Assembly (NCBI GenBank): GCA_023422775.1
Contig: JAFAGM010000143.1
Coordinates: 39,759-103,758 of the forward strand
Origin: Pseudomonadota bacterium
Lineage (GTDB): Bacteria > Pseudomonadota > Alphaproteobacteria > Rhizobiales > Xanthobacteraceae
DNA length: 64,000 nucleotides
Reading direction: 5' to 3'
Position numbers and translations under genes: made by a program. The notes under the pieces were generated by a model. That model searched no databases, was not told where the DNA came from, and saw only the letters and a list, made by a program, of their open reading frames with translations. This document shows, piece by piece, positions 34,556 to 42,731 of the stretch (the stretch's first letter is position 1; each line of letters starts with the position of its first letter).

Positions 34556-34715
34556 TGGCTTTGCTCTCCCTGTCAACGGGCCGTTCGGGCCTCGTTATAT
34601 TTAGACGTATATCATGTATGCGATCAGCTCGCCACGGTGAATGGCGGCTGGACGGACGTGCCGGTAACGATGTATTCTGCGAAATATAACGAGGAAATGA
34701 TCGGGAGTTGCCGGC

Positions 34716-35093
34716 ATGGAGATCGAAACGCAGGAGCTCACCACCTGCGAGGTGGCGCCTGATGGCTGCGCCATTTCGCTGGGCTTCGTGGATTCCAGGG
34801 GCGAGCCCGCGACGATCCGGCTGTCGGTCAACCAGGTCGGCGCGCTGGTCATGACCCTGCCCGGGCTGATCAGCAAGGCGCTGCAGACCCGTTTCGGCGA
34901 CCAGAGCCTGCGCTACGCCTACCCCCTCGATTCCTGGGTGATCGAGCAATCCACCGATCCCAAACACGGCATGATGACATTGAGAACGAGCGACGGCTTC
35001 AGCGTCTGCTTCTCGATCCCGCGCGAGCAGCAAAACGAACTCGGCGAAGCGTTGACGGCTCCAGCACCGAGAGTGACGACACGGTCGAACTAG
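34716..35093 (+). CDS. Conserved hypothetical protein (125 residues)
   Basis: A soluble, mostly beta-strand protein with no cysteine clusters or membrane segments. Recognisable stretches are ISLGFVDSRGEPATIRLSV and DGFSVCFSIP. It is divergent from the aldehyde dehydrogenase at 33146 and sits upstream of a second one. No function can be assigned. Confidence 0.75.
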   Translation: MEIETQELTTCEVAPDGCAISLGFVDSRGEPATIRLSVNQVGALVMTLPGLISKALQTRFGDQSLRYAYPLDSWVIEQSTDPKHGMMTLRTSDGFSVCFSIPREQQNELGEALTAPAPRVTTRSN

Positions 35094-35228
35094 TAGCGCG
35101 ATACCCTGCCAGCTTCGCATGGGTGACCGGCGCGTAGCCAGCTTACGAAATCAGGCCGAAGTTGTAAAACTTCGCAGATAACAATCCTTCCAAAAACATC
35201 GATCGCAACAACACAAGGGAGAGCAGAC

Positions 35229-36725
35229 ATGGCTGTCACGCAGGCAATTCCGATTACGCGCCATCCTTACGCGGATGGTTCCTACAAGAAGATGCTGATC
35301 GACGGAAAATGGGTCGACGCCGCATCCGGCAAGAAGTTCGAGACGCGCAATCCCGCGACCGGCGAACTGCTCGCAACCGTCGCCGAAGGCGACGCGGAGG
35401 ACATCAACCGCGCCGTGGCCGCTGCCCGCCGCGCCTTCGAAGGGCCGTGGAGCAAGGTCAAGCCATTCGAGCGGCAGGCGCTGCTGCTGAAACTCGCCGA
35501 TCTCGTCGAGAAGAATTTCGAGGAGCTGTCGCAGCTCGATACCGTCGACATGGGCGCACCGATCAGCCGTACCCGCGGCAACAAGCTGCGGGTGCTCGGC
35601 ATGCTGCGCTATTATGCAGGCCAGGCGACGGTGATCCATGGCGAGACGATCGAGAACTCGCTGCCCGGCGAAATCTTTTCTTACACGCTGAAGGAGCCGA
35701 TCGGCGTCGTCGGCGCGATCATTCCCTGGAACGGTCCGCTCGGCGCCAGCGTCTGGAAGATCGGCCCTGCGATCGCGACCGGCTGCACGGTGGTGCTCAA
35801 GCCCGCCGAGGAGGCGCCGCTCACCTCGCTGCGGCTCGCCGAGCTCTGCATGGAAGCGGGCATTCCTGCTGGTGTGGTGAACGTCGTGCCTGGTTACGGC
35901 GAAACCGCGGGCGCGGCGCTCGCCTCGCATCCCGGTGTCGACAAGGTCGCCTTCACCGGTTCGCATGTCACCGGCCAGTCGATCATCCGCGCCTCCGCCG
36001 GCAACCTCAAGCGCGTCTCGCTCGAACTCGGTGGCAAATCGCCGGACATCGTGTTCGCGGATGCCGATCTCGATGCGGCGGTGCCGGGGGCCGCGATGGC
36101 GGTGTTCGCCAATTCAGGGCAGATCTGCAGCGCCGGCACGCGGCTGTTCGTCGAGCAGAAGGTCTATGACGAGTTCGTCGGCCGCGTCGCGGAGTTCGGC
36201 AAGAAGCTGCAGGTCGGCAACGGCCTCGATCCGAACACCCAGATCGGGCCGCTGGTGTCGAAGGATCAGCTCGATCGCGTCTCCGGCTATCTCGACATCG
36301 GCCAGAAGGAAGGCGCGAAGGCGCTCGCCGGCGGCGCACGACTAACGGAAGGCGCGCTGTCGAAGGGCTATTTCGTGCCGCCGACGGTGTTCGCCAACGT
36401 CCAGGACAATATGCGGATCGCGCAGGAGGAGATTTTTGGCCCGGTCATCTCGGCGATCTCGTTCAAGGACAGCGACGAACTGATCCAGCGCGCCAATGCC
36501 ACCACCTTCGGCCTCGGCTCCGGCGTCTGGACCACCAATGTCAGCAAGGCGCACCAGGTCGCGAAGGCGCTGCGCGCCGGCTCGGTCTGGGTCAACTGCT
36601 ACCAGGCGATGGACCCGGCAGTGCCGTTCGGCGGCTACAAGATGAGCGGTTATGGCCGCGAGTCCGGCAAGCAGCACGTCGAGGAGTATCTCAACGTCAA
36701 GGCGGTCTGGATCAAGACCGCCTGA
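35229..36725 (+). CDS. Aldehyde dehydrogenase (NAD(P)+), copy B
   Basis: This 498-residue protein has IIPWNGPLGASVWK, FTGSHVTGQSI, LELGGKSPDIVFADADLD (general-base Glu), NSGQICSAGTRLFV (catalytic Cys) and PFGGYKMSGYGRE. It fits the betaine/phenylacetaldehyde dehydrogenase-like group better than copy A does. AAGGGAGAG precedes ATG 35229. The gene is followed by two intergenic repeats. Confidence 0.94.
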   Translation: MAVTQAIPITRHPYADGSYKKMLIDGKWVDAASGKKFETRNPATGELLATVAEGDAEDINRAVAAARRAFEGPWSKVKPFERQALLLKLADLVEKNFEELSQLDTVDMGAPISRTRGNKLRVLGMLRYYAGQATVIHGETIENSLPGEIFSYTLKEPIGVVGAIIPWNGPLGASVWKIGPAIATGCTVVLKPAEEAPLTSLRLAELCMEAGIPAGVVNVVPGYGETAGAALASHPGVDKVAFTGSHVTGQSIIRASAGNLKRVSLELGGKSPDIVFADADLDAAVPGAAMAVFANSGQICSAGTRLFVEQKVYDEFVGRVAEFGKKLQVGNGLDPNTQIGPLVSKDQLDRVSGYLDIGQKEGAKALAGGARLTEGALSKGYFVPPTVFANVQDNMRIAQEEIFGPVISAISFKDSDELIQRANATTFGLGSGVWTTNVSKAHQVAKALRAGSVWVNCYQAMDPAVPFGGYKMSGYGRESGKQHVEEYLNVKAVWIKTA

Positions 36726-36802
36726 GATAATAGCGGGCTGATGGGGGGACGATGGCGGCTTCGGCCGCCATTGTTCGTTGAGGGCGTTATGCGTTGCCAG
36801 CC

Positions 36803-36902
36803 CCTCATGGTGAGGAGCGCGGAACGCGCGTCTCGAACCATGAGGCCACAGATGGGCCTGCATCCTTCGAGACGCCTGCTCCGCAGGCTACTCAAAATGA
36901 GG
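36803..36902. repeat. Intergenic repeat (CCTCATGGTGAGGAG family), copy 1
   Basis: CCTCATGGTGAGGAGCGCGG, then CATGAGGCCACAGATGGGCC and CATCCTTCGAGACGC, ending AAATGAGG. A longer relative lies at 50298-50430 between transporter genes. The ends are complementary, so the unit can fold. Confidence 0.8.
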
Positions 36903-36907
36903 TTCCT

Positions 36908-37010
36908 AGAGCGTTTTCGAGCGAAGTGGAAACCGGTTCGCGTCAAGAAAACGCGTCAAAACAAGAATCTAGAGCCCCGTTCCGATTCAATCGGAACGGA
37001 AAAGGCTCTA
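36908..37010 (-). repeat. TAGAGC repeat, copy 1 (supplies the stop codon of the ModE-like gene)
   Basis: On the minus strand the unit reads TAGAGCCTTTTCCGTTCCGA, TTGAATCGGAACGGGGCTCT, then a CTTGTTTTGACGCGTTTTCT segment and GAACCGGTTTCCACTTCGCT. The CCGTTCCGATTGAATCGGAACGG palindrome is a strong hairpin. Its first three bases are the TAG stop of the gene at 37008-37391. The second copy is at 45157-45261. Confidence 0.85.
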
Positions 37011-37391
37011 GCGGCCGCCGGCCTTCTTCGGCCGCCCGATCTCGCTGCGCAGCGCCGCCAGTTCCTTGCGCGCCGCGCTGGCGGCGGCCCGCTCGATCCT
37101 GCGATAGCGCGCGACCAGCGTGGCGCCGAATTCCGTCAGGGTGGCGCCGCCGCCGTTCTTGCCGCCGGTCTGCCGCTCGACCGCAGGCTGCCGGCAGATG
37201 CGGTTGATCTCGTCGACGAGGTCCCACGCCCGCTTGTAGGACATGTCCATCGCCCGTCCGGCGGCCGAAATCGACCCGCAAGCCTCGATATTCTCCAGCA
37301 ACAGAATCTTGCCCGGTCCGATGCGCGCGTCACTGGCCAGATCGATCCGGACGCTAAGGGTAGGCAGCGATCTGGCACTCGATTTCGGCAT
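37008..37391 (-). CDS. ModE-like winged-helix regulator (DNA-binding domain only)
   Basis: This 127-residue protein matches the N-terminal domain of ModE: IGPGKILLLENIEACGSIS, AAGRAMDMSYKRAWDLVDEIN and GGKNGGGATLTEFGATLVARYRRIE. The C-terminal molybdate-binding MOP domains of full ModE are absent, as in many short forms. It probably represses or activates molybdate or molybdoenzyme genes. The TAG stop lies inside an intergenic repeat. It is divergent from the Old Yellow Enzyme homologue. Confidence 0.88.
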   Translation of the reverse strand: MPKSSARSLPTLSVRIDLASDARIGPGKILLLENIEACGSISAAGRAMDMSYKRAWDLVDEINRICRQPAVERQTGGKNGGGATLTEFGATLVARYRRIERAAASAARKELAALRSEIGRPKKAGGR

Positions 37392-37498
37392 GGATGACTT
37401 GCTCTCAGGGATCGCGCGGCGAGATTGCCACTGGAGCCTTTTACGAACAAGCTGAAGCAGTTACATATCCGTATCAACACGGGGTTTTGGAAATCCAC

Positions 37499-38623
37499 AT
37501 GAACTATCCATCGTTGTTTTCGCCGCTCAGGCTCGGTCCCTACCAGCTCAAGCACCGTCTCGCGCTGGCGCCGCTGACGCGGATGCGGGCGGCCAAGCCT
37601 TCGCTCGCGCCGCGGCCGCTGAACGCGGAATATTACGCCCAGCGCGCGACGCCCGGCGGATTGCTGATCGCCGAAGCCTCGCCTGTCGTGGACACCGGTT
37701 TCGGCAGCCCCGGCGTGCCCGGTATCTATACCGAGCAGCAGATCGCCGGCTGGCGCGAGGTGGTCGATGCCGTTCACGCCAGGGGCGGGATCATCTTCCT
37801 GCAGCTCTGGCATGTCGGCCGCGTCTCGCACTCCTCGTTCCAGCCCGGCGGCGCACTGCCGGTCGCGCCGTCGGCGGTGCCGATCGCCGACCTGAAGACA
37901 GGTACGGCCGATGGCAAGGCGGTGCCCTACGAGACGCCGCGGGCGCTCGAAACGTCCGAGATCCCAGGCGTGGTCGACGCCTACCGGCAGGCCGCGAAGA
38001 ATGCGCTCGCCGCCGGCTTCGACGGTGTCGAGATCCATGGCGCCAACGGCTACCTGATCGAGCAGTTCCTGCAGTCGCACACCAATCTGCGCACCGATCA
38101 ATACGGCGGCTCGATCCCGAACCGCGTCCGCTTCCTGATGGAGGTGACGAAAGCCGTGGTGGATGTCTGGGGCGCCGACCGCGTCGGCGTGCGGCTGTCG
38201 CCCTATGGCGTCGCCAACGGCAGCGGCGAGCCGGACCCGATGCCGCTCTACACCTACGCAGTCGAGCAGCTCAACGCGTTCGGGTTGGCGTATCTGCATT
38301 TCATCGAGCCGCGTTCCTCCGGCGCCGGCCGCGCCGAGGTCAACCATCAGAACGTGCCTTCGGCGATGGTGCTGTTCCGTTCGATCTGGAAAGGCGTGCT
38401 GATCACCGCCGGCGGCTTCACCGGCGAAGCGGCGGACGCCGCGATCCGGGATGGCCATGCCGATGCAATCGCCTTCGGCCGCATCTTCATCTCCAACCCC
38501 GACCTGCCACGCCGCCTGCAGCGCGGCTTCCCGCTGACGCCCTACAACCGCGCGACGTTCTATGGCGGGGATGTGGCGGGGTATACGGACTATCCCGAGC
38601 ATAACGAGCTGGAGCAGGCGTGA
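37499..38623 (+). CDS. NADH:flavin oxidoreductase, Old Yellow Enzyme family
   Basis: The 374-residue FMN TIM-barrel protein starts SLFSPLRLGPYQLKHRLALA and has LTRMRA, FLQLWHVGR, VEIHGANGYLIEQFLQ and the RVGVRLSPYG block of enoate reductases. These enzymes reduce the C=C bond of alpha,beta-unsaturated carbonyls using NAD(P)H. The start at ATG 37499 fits the family; an in-frame extension to 37394 has no support. It is monocistronic. Confidence 0.93.
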   Translation: MNYPSLFSPLRLGPYQLKHRLALAPLTRMRAAKPSLAPRPLNAEYYAQRATPGGLLIAEASPVVDTGFGSPGVPGIYTEQQIAGWREVVDAVHARGGIIFLQLWHVGRVSHSSFQPGGALPVAPSAVPIADLKTGTADGKAVPYETPRALETSEIPGVVDAYRQAAKNALAAGFDGVEIHGANGYLIEQFLQSHTNLRTDQYGGSIPNRVRFLMEVTKAVVDVWGADRVGVRLSPYGVANGSGEPDPMPLYTYAVEQLNAFGLAYLHFIEPRSSGAGRAEVNHQNVPSAMVLFRSIWKGVLITAGGFTGEAADAAIRDGHADAIAFGRIFISNPDLPRRLQRGFPLTPYNRATFYGGDVAGYTDYPEHNELEQA

Positions 38624-38631
38624 CGCTCCGC

Positions 38632-38716
38632 CGTCATTGCGAGCGCAGCGAAGCAATCCATCGTGCCTCACGGGAAAAAGATGGATTGCTTCGTCGCTTC
38701 GCTCCTCGCAATGACG
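38632..38716. repeat. Dispersed inverted repeat (CATTGCGAGCG family), copy 2
   Basis: Left arm CGTCATTGCGAGCGCAGCGA and right arm TCGCTCCTCGCAATGACG enclose a loop of about 25 bases. It lies between the Old Yellow Enzyme homologue and the GFA-fold gene. Confidence 0.9.
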
Positions 38717-38737
38717 AGAGGGGAGGACAGAGCGCAA

Positions 38738-39274
38738 ATGTTTCCGGAAGAGGAATTCGAGAAAAAGAAAACCAAAGCCGTCTCGCTCGGCAAACCCGCC
38801 GCGGGCCAATGCCTGTGCGGCAAGGTCGCCTTCGAGATCGACGTGCCGGCGCGCTGGGCCTGGCACGATCATTCAGCCGGCAGCCGCCGCGCCCATGGTG
38901 CGGCGTATGCAACCTATGTCGGAAGCTGGCGCAAGCGCTTCCGCATCACCAGGGGCAAGGCCAGCCTCACGCGCTACGCGGACAAGGCGACCGAGACCGT
39001 GCGAAGTTTCTGTTCGAACTGCGGCACGCCGATCGCCTACGAACGTCCCCGCTCGCCGCACATGGTCAATATTCCCCGCGCGCTGTTCTCGGGCCGCACC
39101 GGGCGGCAGCCGCTCTATCACATCGCGATCGAGGAATTGCAGGAATGGGCCTACACCGGTGAGCCGCTGGTGCCGCTGAAGGGCTATCCCGGCGTGGTCT
39201 GGCAGCGCTCGAAAAAGAAGAAGCGTATCGCTGGCGATGATCCGTTCAGCCTCGGCCGCGCAGGGCAGCCATGA
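38738..39274 (+). CDS. GFA/CENP-V-fold protein, variant lacking the usual first zinc cluster
   Basis: The 178-residue protein has the Gfa-like start GQCLCGKVAFEIDVP and the later SFCSNCGTPIAYERP. The CHCxxCR block that normally follows the first strand is replaced by WAWHDHSAGSRRAHGA. Typical members bind two zincs and some help glutathione react with formaldehyde; loss of these ligands suggests only the structural site is kept. ATG 38738 follows GAGGGGAGGA. The C-terminus is lysine-rich (RSKKKKRIA). Confidence 0.8.
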   Translation: MFPEEEFEKKKTKAVSLGKPAAGQCLCGKVAFEIDVPARWAWHDHSAGSRRAHGAAYATYVGSWRKRFRITRGKASLTRYADKATETVRSFCSNCGTPIAYERPRSPHMVNIPRALFSGRTGRQPLYHIAIEELQEWAYTGEPLVPLKGYPGVVWQRSKKKKRIAGDDPFSLGRAGQP

Positions 39275-39356
39275 CTGCGCTCCATTGCACGCGTCGTTCA
39301 AGTTTGGTCATGTGTCGCCATCCCGCGGGTGAACGAGCCCGAGGGCTGGAGGAAAC

Positions 39357-41021
39357 ATGAAGAACAGGATCACCGGCCGCTCCGCATTTCTTGCCCTGCT
39401 GAAAGACGAAGGCGTCACGCATCTGTTCGGCAATCCCGGCACCACCGAACTGCCGGTCATGCACGCACTCAAGGACCATCCCGATCTTACCTATGTGGTG
39501 GCGATGCAGGAAAGCCTCGTCGTCGCCATGGCCGACGGCTTCAGCCGCGCCTCGGGCAAGCTCGTCGCCTGCAACGTCCATGTCGCGCCCGGCCTCGGCA
39601 ACGCCATGGGCTCGCTCTATAATGCGAGCTTCACCGGCACGCCGATGATCCTGACGGCAGGCCAGCAGGAACAGGGCCACGGTCTGACCGAGCCGGTGCT
39701 TTACGGGCCGCTGGTGCAGATGGCCGAGCCGCTGGTGAAGTGGGCGGTGGAAGTAACGCGGCTGGAGGATCTGCCGCGAATCGTGCGCCGCGCCGCCAAG
39801 ATCGCCACCACGCCGCCGACCGGGCCGGTGTTCATCTCGCTGCCGGGCGACATCCTCAATGCCGAGGCCGGCATCGAACTCGGCCGCTCGACCCGCGTCG
39901 ATACCCGCGTCAAGCCGTCGGACGACTCGTTGCAGGCGCTGGCCGCGCGCATCCTCAAAGCCGAACGGCCGGTGATCATCGTCGGCGACGAGATCGTGAA
40001 AAGCGATGCGCTCAACGAAGCCGCGCAGCTGGCGGAAACGCTGGGCTGTCCGGCTTACCAGTCGTCGACGCCCTATGGCGCGCAGTTCCTCTCGGAGAGC
40101 CCGTGCTTCATGGGCGCGCTGGCGCGCCTGCAGAAAGTCGCGCGCGATACGCTGCAGCCTTACGACCTCATCATTGCGCTCGGCGGCGATCCGCTGCGGA
40201 TGTCGGTCTACAGCGAGACCGATCCGCTGCCGGACGGGCTTTCGATCGTGCAGGTCGGCCTGGTCGATTGGGACCTCGCCAAGAACTACAGCGCCGAGAT
40301 CGCGCTCAAGGCCGACGTGAAGGAAACCCTGCGCGCGCTCGTTCCGGCCTTGAAGGCTTTGGGCGGCGGCGCGCTCGAGAAGCGCGCGAAGCAGGGGCTC
40401 GCGGCACTCGCATTGAAGAACTGGACGGCGCGTCGCAAGCCGCTGGTCGAGCAGATATCGAAGCACGCGACTACGTCGCCGATCGATCCGGACTGGCTGG
40501 CGCTGCAGGTGGTCGAGGCGATGCCTGACAACGGCATCCTCGTCGATGAAGGCCTGACGTCGTCGCGGCAGATGATCGCGCTGCGGCCGCATAGAGATCG
40601 TTACGGCTATCACGCGCTGGCCTCGGGCGGCATCGGCTGGGGACTGCCGGCGTCCGTCGGCGTCAGCCTCGCCAACCCGAGCCGGCCGGTCGTGTGCTAC
40701 TCCGGCGACGGCAGCTCGATGTATTCGATCCAGTCGCTGTGGACGGCGGCGAACCACAAGCTGCCGCTGACCTTCGTCATCGTCAACAATGGCGGCTACC
40801 GCATCATCAAGCAGCGGCTGCTCGCCTTCCACGGCGACGACAACTATATCGGCATGGATTTCAAGGATCCGCCGGTGGATTTCACCGGCCTGGCGAAATC
40901 GCTCGGGCTGGAGGCGACGAAGGTGACCGATCCCTTGCAGCTCAAGTCGGTGCTGTCGTCGGCGTTCAGCCGCCCCGGCGCGAAACTGATCGAAGTGGTG
41001 GTGAGCAATTCGGTGAATTGA
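39357..41021 (+). CDS. Thiamine-diphosphate-dependent enzyme (benzoylformate decarboxylase-like)
   Basis: This 554-residue protein has the three ThDP-enzyme domains. The N-terminal Pyr domain has LFGNPGTTELPVM and MQESLVVAMADGFSRASG, with the activating Glu in MQES. The central domain has ERPVIIVGDE. The PP domain has GDGSSMYSIQSLWTAANHKL and FVIVNNGGY, the metal-ThDP motif. It most resembles 2-oxoacid decarboxylases of the benzoylformate type, which make aldehydes that neighbouring aldehyde dehydrogenases could oxidise. GGAGGAAAC directly precedes ATG 39357. Confidence 0.9.
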   Translation: MKNRITGRSAFLALLKDEGVTHLFGNPGTTELPVMHALKDHPDLTYVVAMQESLVVAMADGFSRASGKLVACNVHVAPGLGNAMGSLYNASFTGTPMILTAGQQEQGHGLTEPVLYGPLVQMAEPLVKWAVEVTRLEDLPRIVRRAAKIATTPPTGPVFISLPGDILNAEAGIELGRSTRVDTRVKPSDDSLQALAARILKAERPVIIVGDEIVKSDALNEAAQLAETLGCPAYQSSTPYGAQFLSESPCFMGALARLQKVARDTLQPYDLIIALGGDPLRMSVYSETDPLPDGLSIVQVGLVDWDLAKNYSAEIALKADVKETLRALVPALKALGGGALEKRAKQGLAALALKNWTARRKPLVEQISKHATTSPIDPDWLALQVVEAMPDNGILVDEGLTSSRQMIALRPHRDRYGYHALASGGIGWGLPASVGVSLANPSRPVVCYSGDGSSMYSIQSLWTAANHKLPLTFVIVNNGGYRIIKQRLLAFHGDDNYIGMDFKDPPVDFTGLAKSLGLEATKVTDPLQLKSVLSSAFSRPGAKLIEVVVSNSVN

Positions 41022-41039
41022 GGAACGGTCTATCCCACT

Positions 41040-41124
41040 CGTCATTGCGAGGAGCGACAGCGACGAAGCAATCCATCCCCCCGCATGCCGCGCGATGGAT
41101 TGCTTCGCTCCGCTCGCAATGACG
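41040..41124. repeat. Dispersed inverted repeat (CATTGCGAGCG family), copy 3
   Basis: The left arm CGTCATTGCGAGGAGCGACA and right arm TCGCTCCGCTCGCAATGACG lie between two convergent genes (ThDP enzyme and monooxygenase), where the stem could end transcription from both sides. Confidence 0.9.
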
Positions 41125-41141
41125 GTTGATAAATCTCGCTT

Positions 41142-42530
41142 CTATTCCGCGGCTGCTGCTCTCGGCTTTGGACGATACCGCGTCGCCGGATGCGTCTCAT
41201 TCAGCCGCGCGCGTCCGGTGCCGAACAGCTTCTCGCGCAGCGTTCCTTCCGCATACTCGCGCTTGTAGCGCCCACGCCTGGTCAACTCCGGCACCAGCAT
41301 GTCGGCGATATCCTCGAAATCGCCGGGCGAGGTCGCGAAAGCGACGTTGAGGCCGTCGACGTCGGTCTGCTCGAACCACGCTTCGATATCGTCGGCGACC
41401 TTCTCCGGCGTGCCGACCACGACCGGCCCGGCGCCGCCGATGCCGACATGCTGGACGACTTCGCGCACGGTCCAGACCCGGTCCGGATCGGCGCGGGTGA
41501 CGTTGTCGAGCGCGGTGCGGCCGGCGTCGTTCTGGACGTGGCGCACCTGCTGGTCGAGGTCGTAGGTCGAGAAGTCGACGCCGGTCCAGCCCGACATCAG
41601 CGCCAGCGCGCCCTCGGGATTGATGTGGCGGCGATAGTCGGCGTATTTCGCCTTTGCCTCGGCCTCGGTGCTCCCGAGAATGATCGTCATCATGCTGAAC
41701 ATCAGGATTTCAGCCGGGTTGCGGCCGATCTCGCCGGCCGCCTTGCGGATTGCCGCCACGCGCGGCCCGATGATCCTGGCCGACGGGCCCGACATGAACA
41801 CGCATTCGGCGTGCTGGGCGGCGAATTGCCGGCCGCGCGGCGAGGTGCCGGCCTGGTACAGCACCGGCGTCCGCTGCGGCGACGGCTCGCTCAGATGGAT
41901 TGCGTTGAGCCTGAAGTTCGTCCCCTCGTGCGCGATGCGATGGACCTTCGACGGATCGGCAAAGACCCCGCGCGCGCGGTCGCGCAGCACGGCCTCGTCC
42001 TCCCAGCTTCCCTCCCAGAGCTTGTAGACCAACTCCATATATTCGTCCGCGATCTCGTAGCGGTCGTCATGCGCGGTCTGCCTGTCCTTGCCGGCGCCGC
42101 GGGCGGCGCTGTCGAGATAGCCGGTCACCACGTTCCAGCCGACCCGGCCTTCGGTGAGGTGATCGAGCGTCGACATCCTGCGCGCGAACGGGTAGGGCGG
42201 CTCGAAAGAAAGATTGCTGGTGACGCCGAAGCCGAGATGTCTGGTGACGGCGGCCATTGCCGGGATCAGCATCAGGGGCTCGTTGGAGGGCGTCTGCGCA
42301 GCGTTGCGCAGGGCCGCGTCCGGGTTGTTGCCATAGACGTCGTAGACGCCGAGCACGTCGGCGAGAAACAGCCCGTCGAACCGTCCGCGCTCCAGCGTCC
42401 TGGCGAGGTCGAGCCAATAGGGCAGGCGGTTGTAGTCGAGCGTGCGGTCGCGCGGATGGGTCCACAGCCCGGGCGATTGGTGCGCCACGCAGTTCATGGC
42501 GAAGGCGTTGAGGCGGATTTGCTTGGTCAT
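41142..42530 (-). CDS. LLM-class flavin monooxygenase, NtaA/SnaA/DszA family, copy A
   Basis: The 462-residue protein has the FMNH2-dependent monooxygenase pattern of nitrilotriacetate and dibenzothiophene-sulfone monooxygenases: LARTLERGRFDGLFLADVLG, LSFEPPYPFARRMSTLDHLTEGRVGWNVVTG, and PVLYQAGTSPRGRQFAAQHAE. It needs reduced FMN from a separate reductase, which is not encoded beside it. ATG 42530 follows AAGGCC; the frame extends back to 42635. A second homologue lies at 54849-56216. Confidence 0.92.
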   Translation of the reverse strand: MTKQIRLNAFAMNCVAHQSPGLWTHPRDRTLDYNRLPYWLDLARTLERGRFDGLFLADVLGVYDVYGNNPDAALRNAAQTPSNEPLMLIPAMAAVTRHLGFGVTSNLSFEPPYPFARRMSTLDHLTEGRVGWNVVTGYLDSAARGAGKDRQTAHDDRYEIADEYMELVYKLWEGSWEDEAVLRDRARGVFADPSKVHRIAHEGTNFRLNAIHLSEPSPQRTPVLYQAGTSPRGRQFAAQHAECVFMSGPSARIIGPRVAAIRKAAGEIGRNPAEILMFSMMTIILGSTEAEAKAKYADYRRHINPEGALALMSGWTGVDFSTYDLDQQVRHVQNDAGRTALDNVTRADPDRVWTVREVVQHVGIGGAGPVVVGTPEKVADDIEAWFEQTDVDGLNVAFATSPGDFEDIADMLVPELTRRGRYKREYAEGTLREKLFGTGRARLNETHPATRYRPKPRAAAAE

Positions 42531-42731
42531 GACGGATGGCCTTGAACCTGCGCAGAGTTCCCCCTGCTTCTGCCCGATCGAATGCCGGGCTGTTGCCTGA
42601 AATTGCTGCATTCTCGCCGGGCTTGGCAAGCCCAATATCGAAGCCCCATTCGGCAGGTCGCGCCACTTCCAGCAGGTGAACTATCCCGATAGGTTGCGGC
42701 CGCAAATGCAAGCGAATGAAGGACAGGAAGT

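Noticed and set aside
37136..38872. 578-residue minus-strand frame over the ModE-like and Old Yellow Enzyme genes
   Set aside because: It overlaps two well-supported genes in other frames and includes a translated intergenic repeat.
39246..41045. 599-residue minus-strand frame opposite the ThDP enzyme
   Set aside because: It is rich in Arg/His/Asp/Gln, has no motifs and mirrors the high third-position GC of the plus-strand gene, which has full ThDP motifs.
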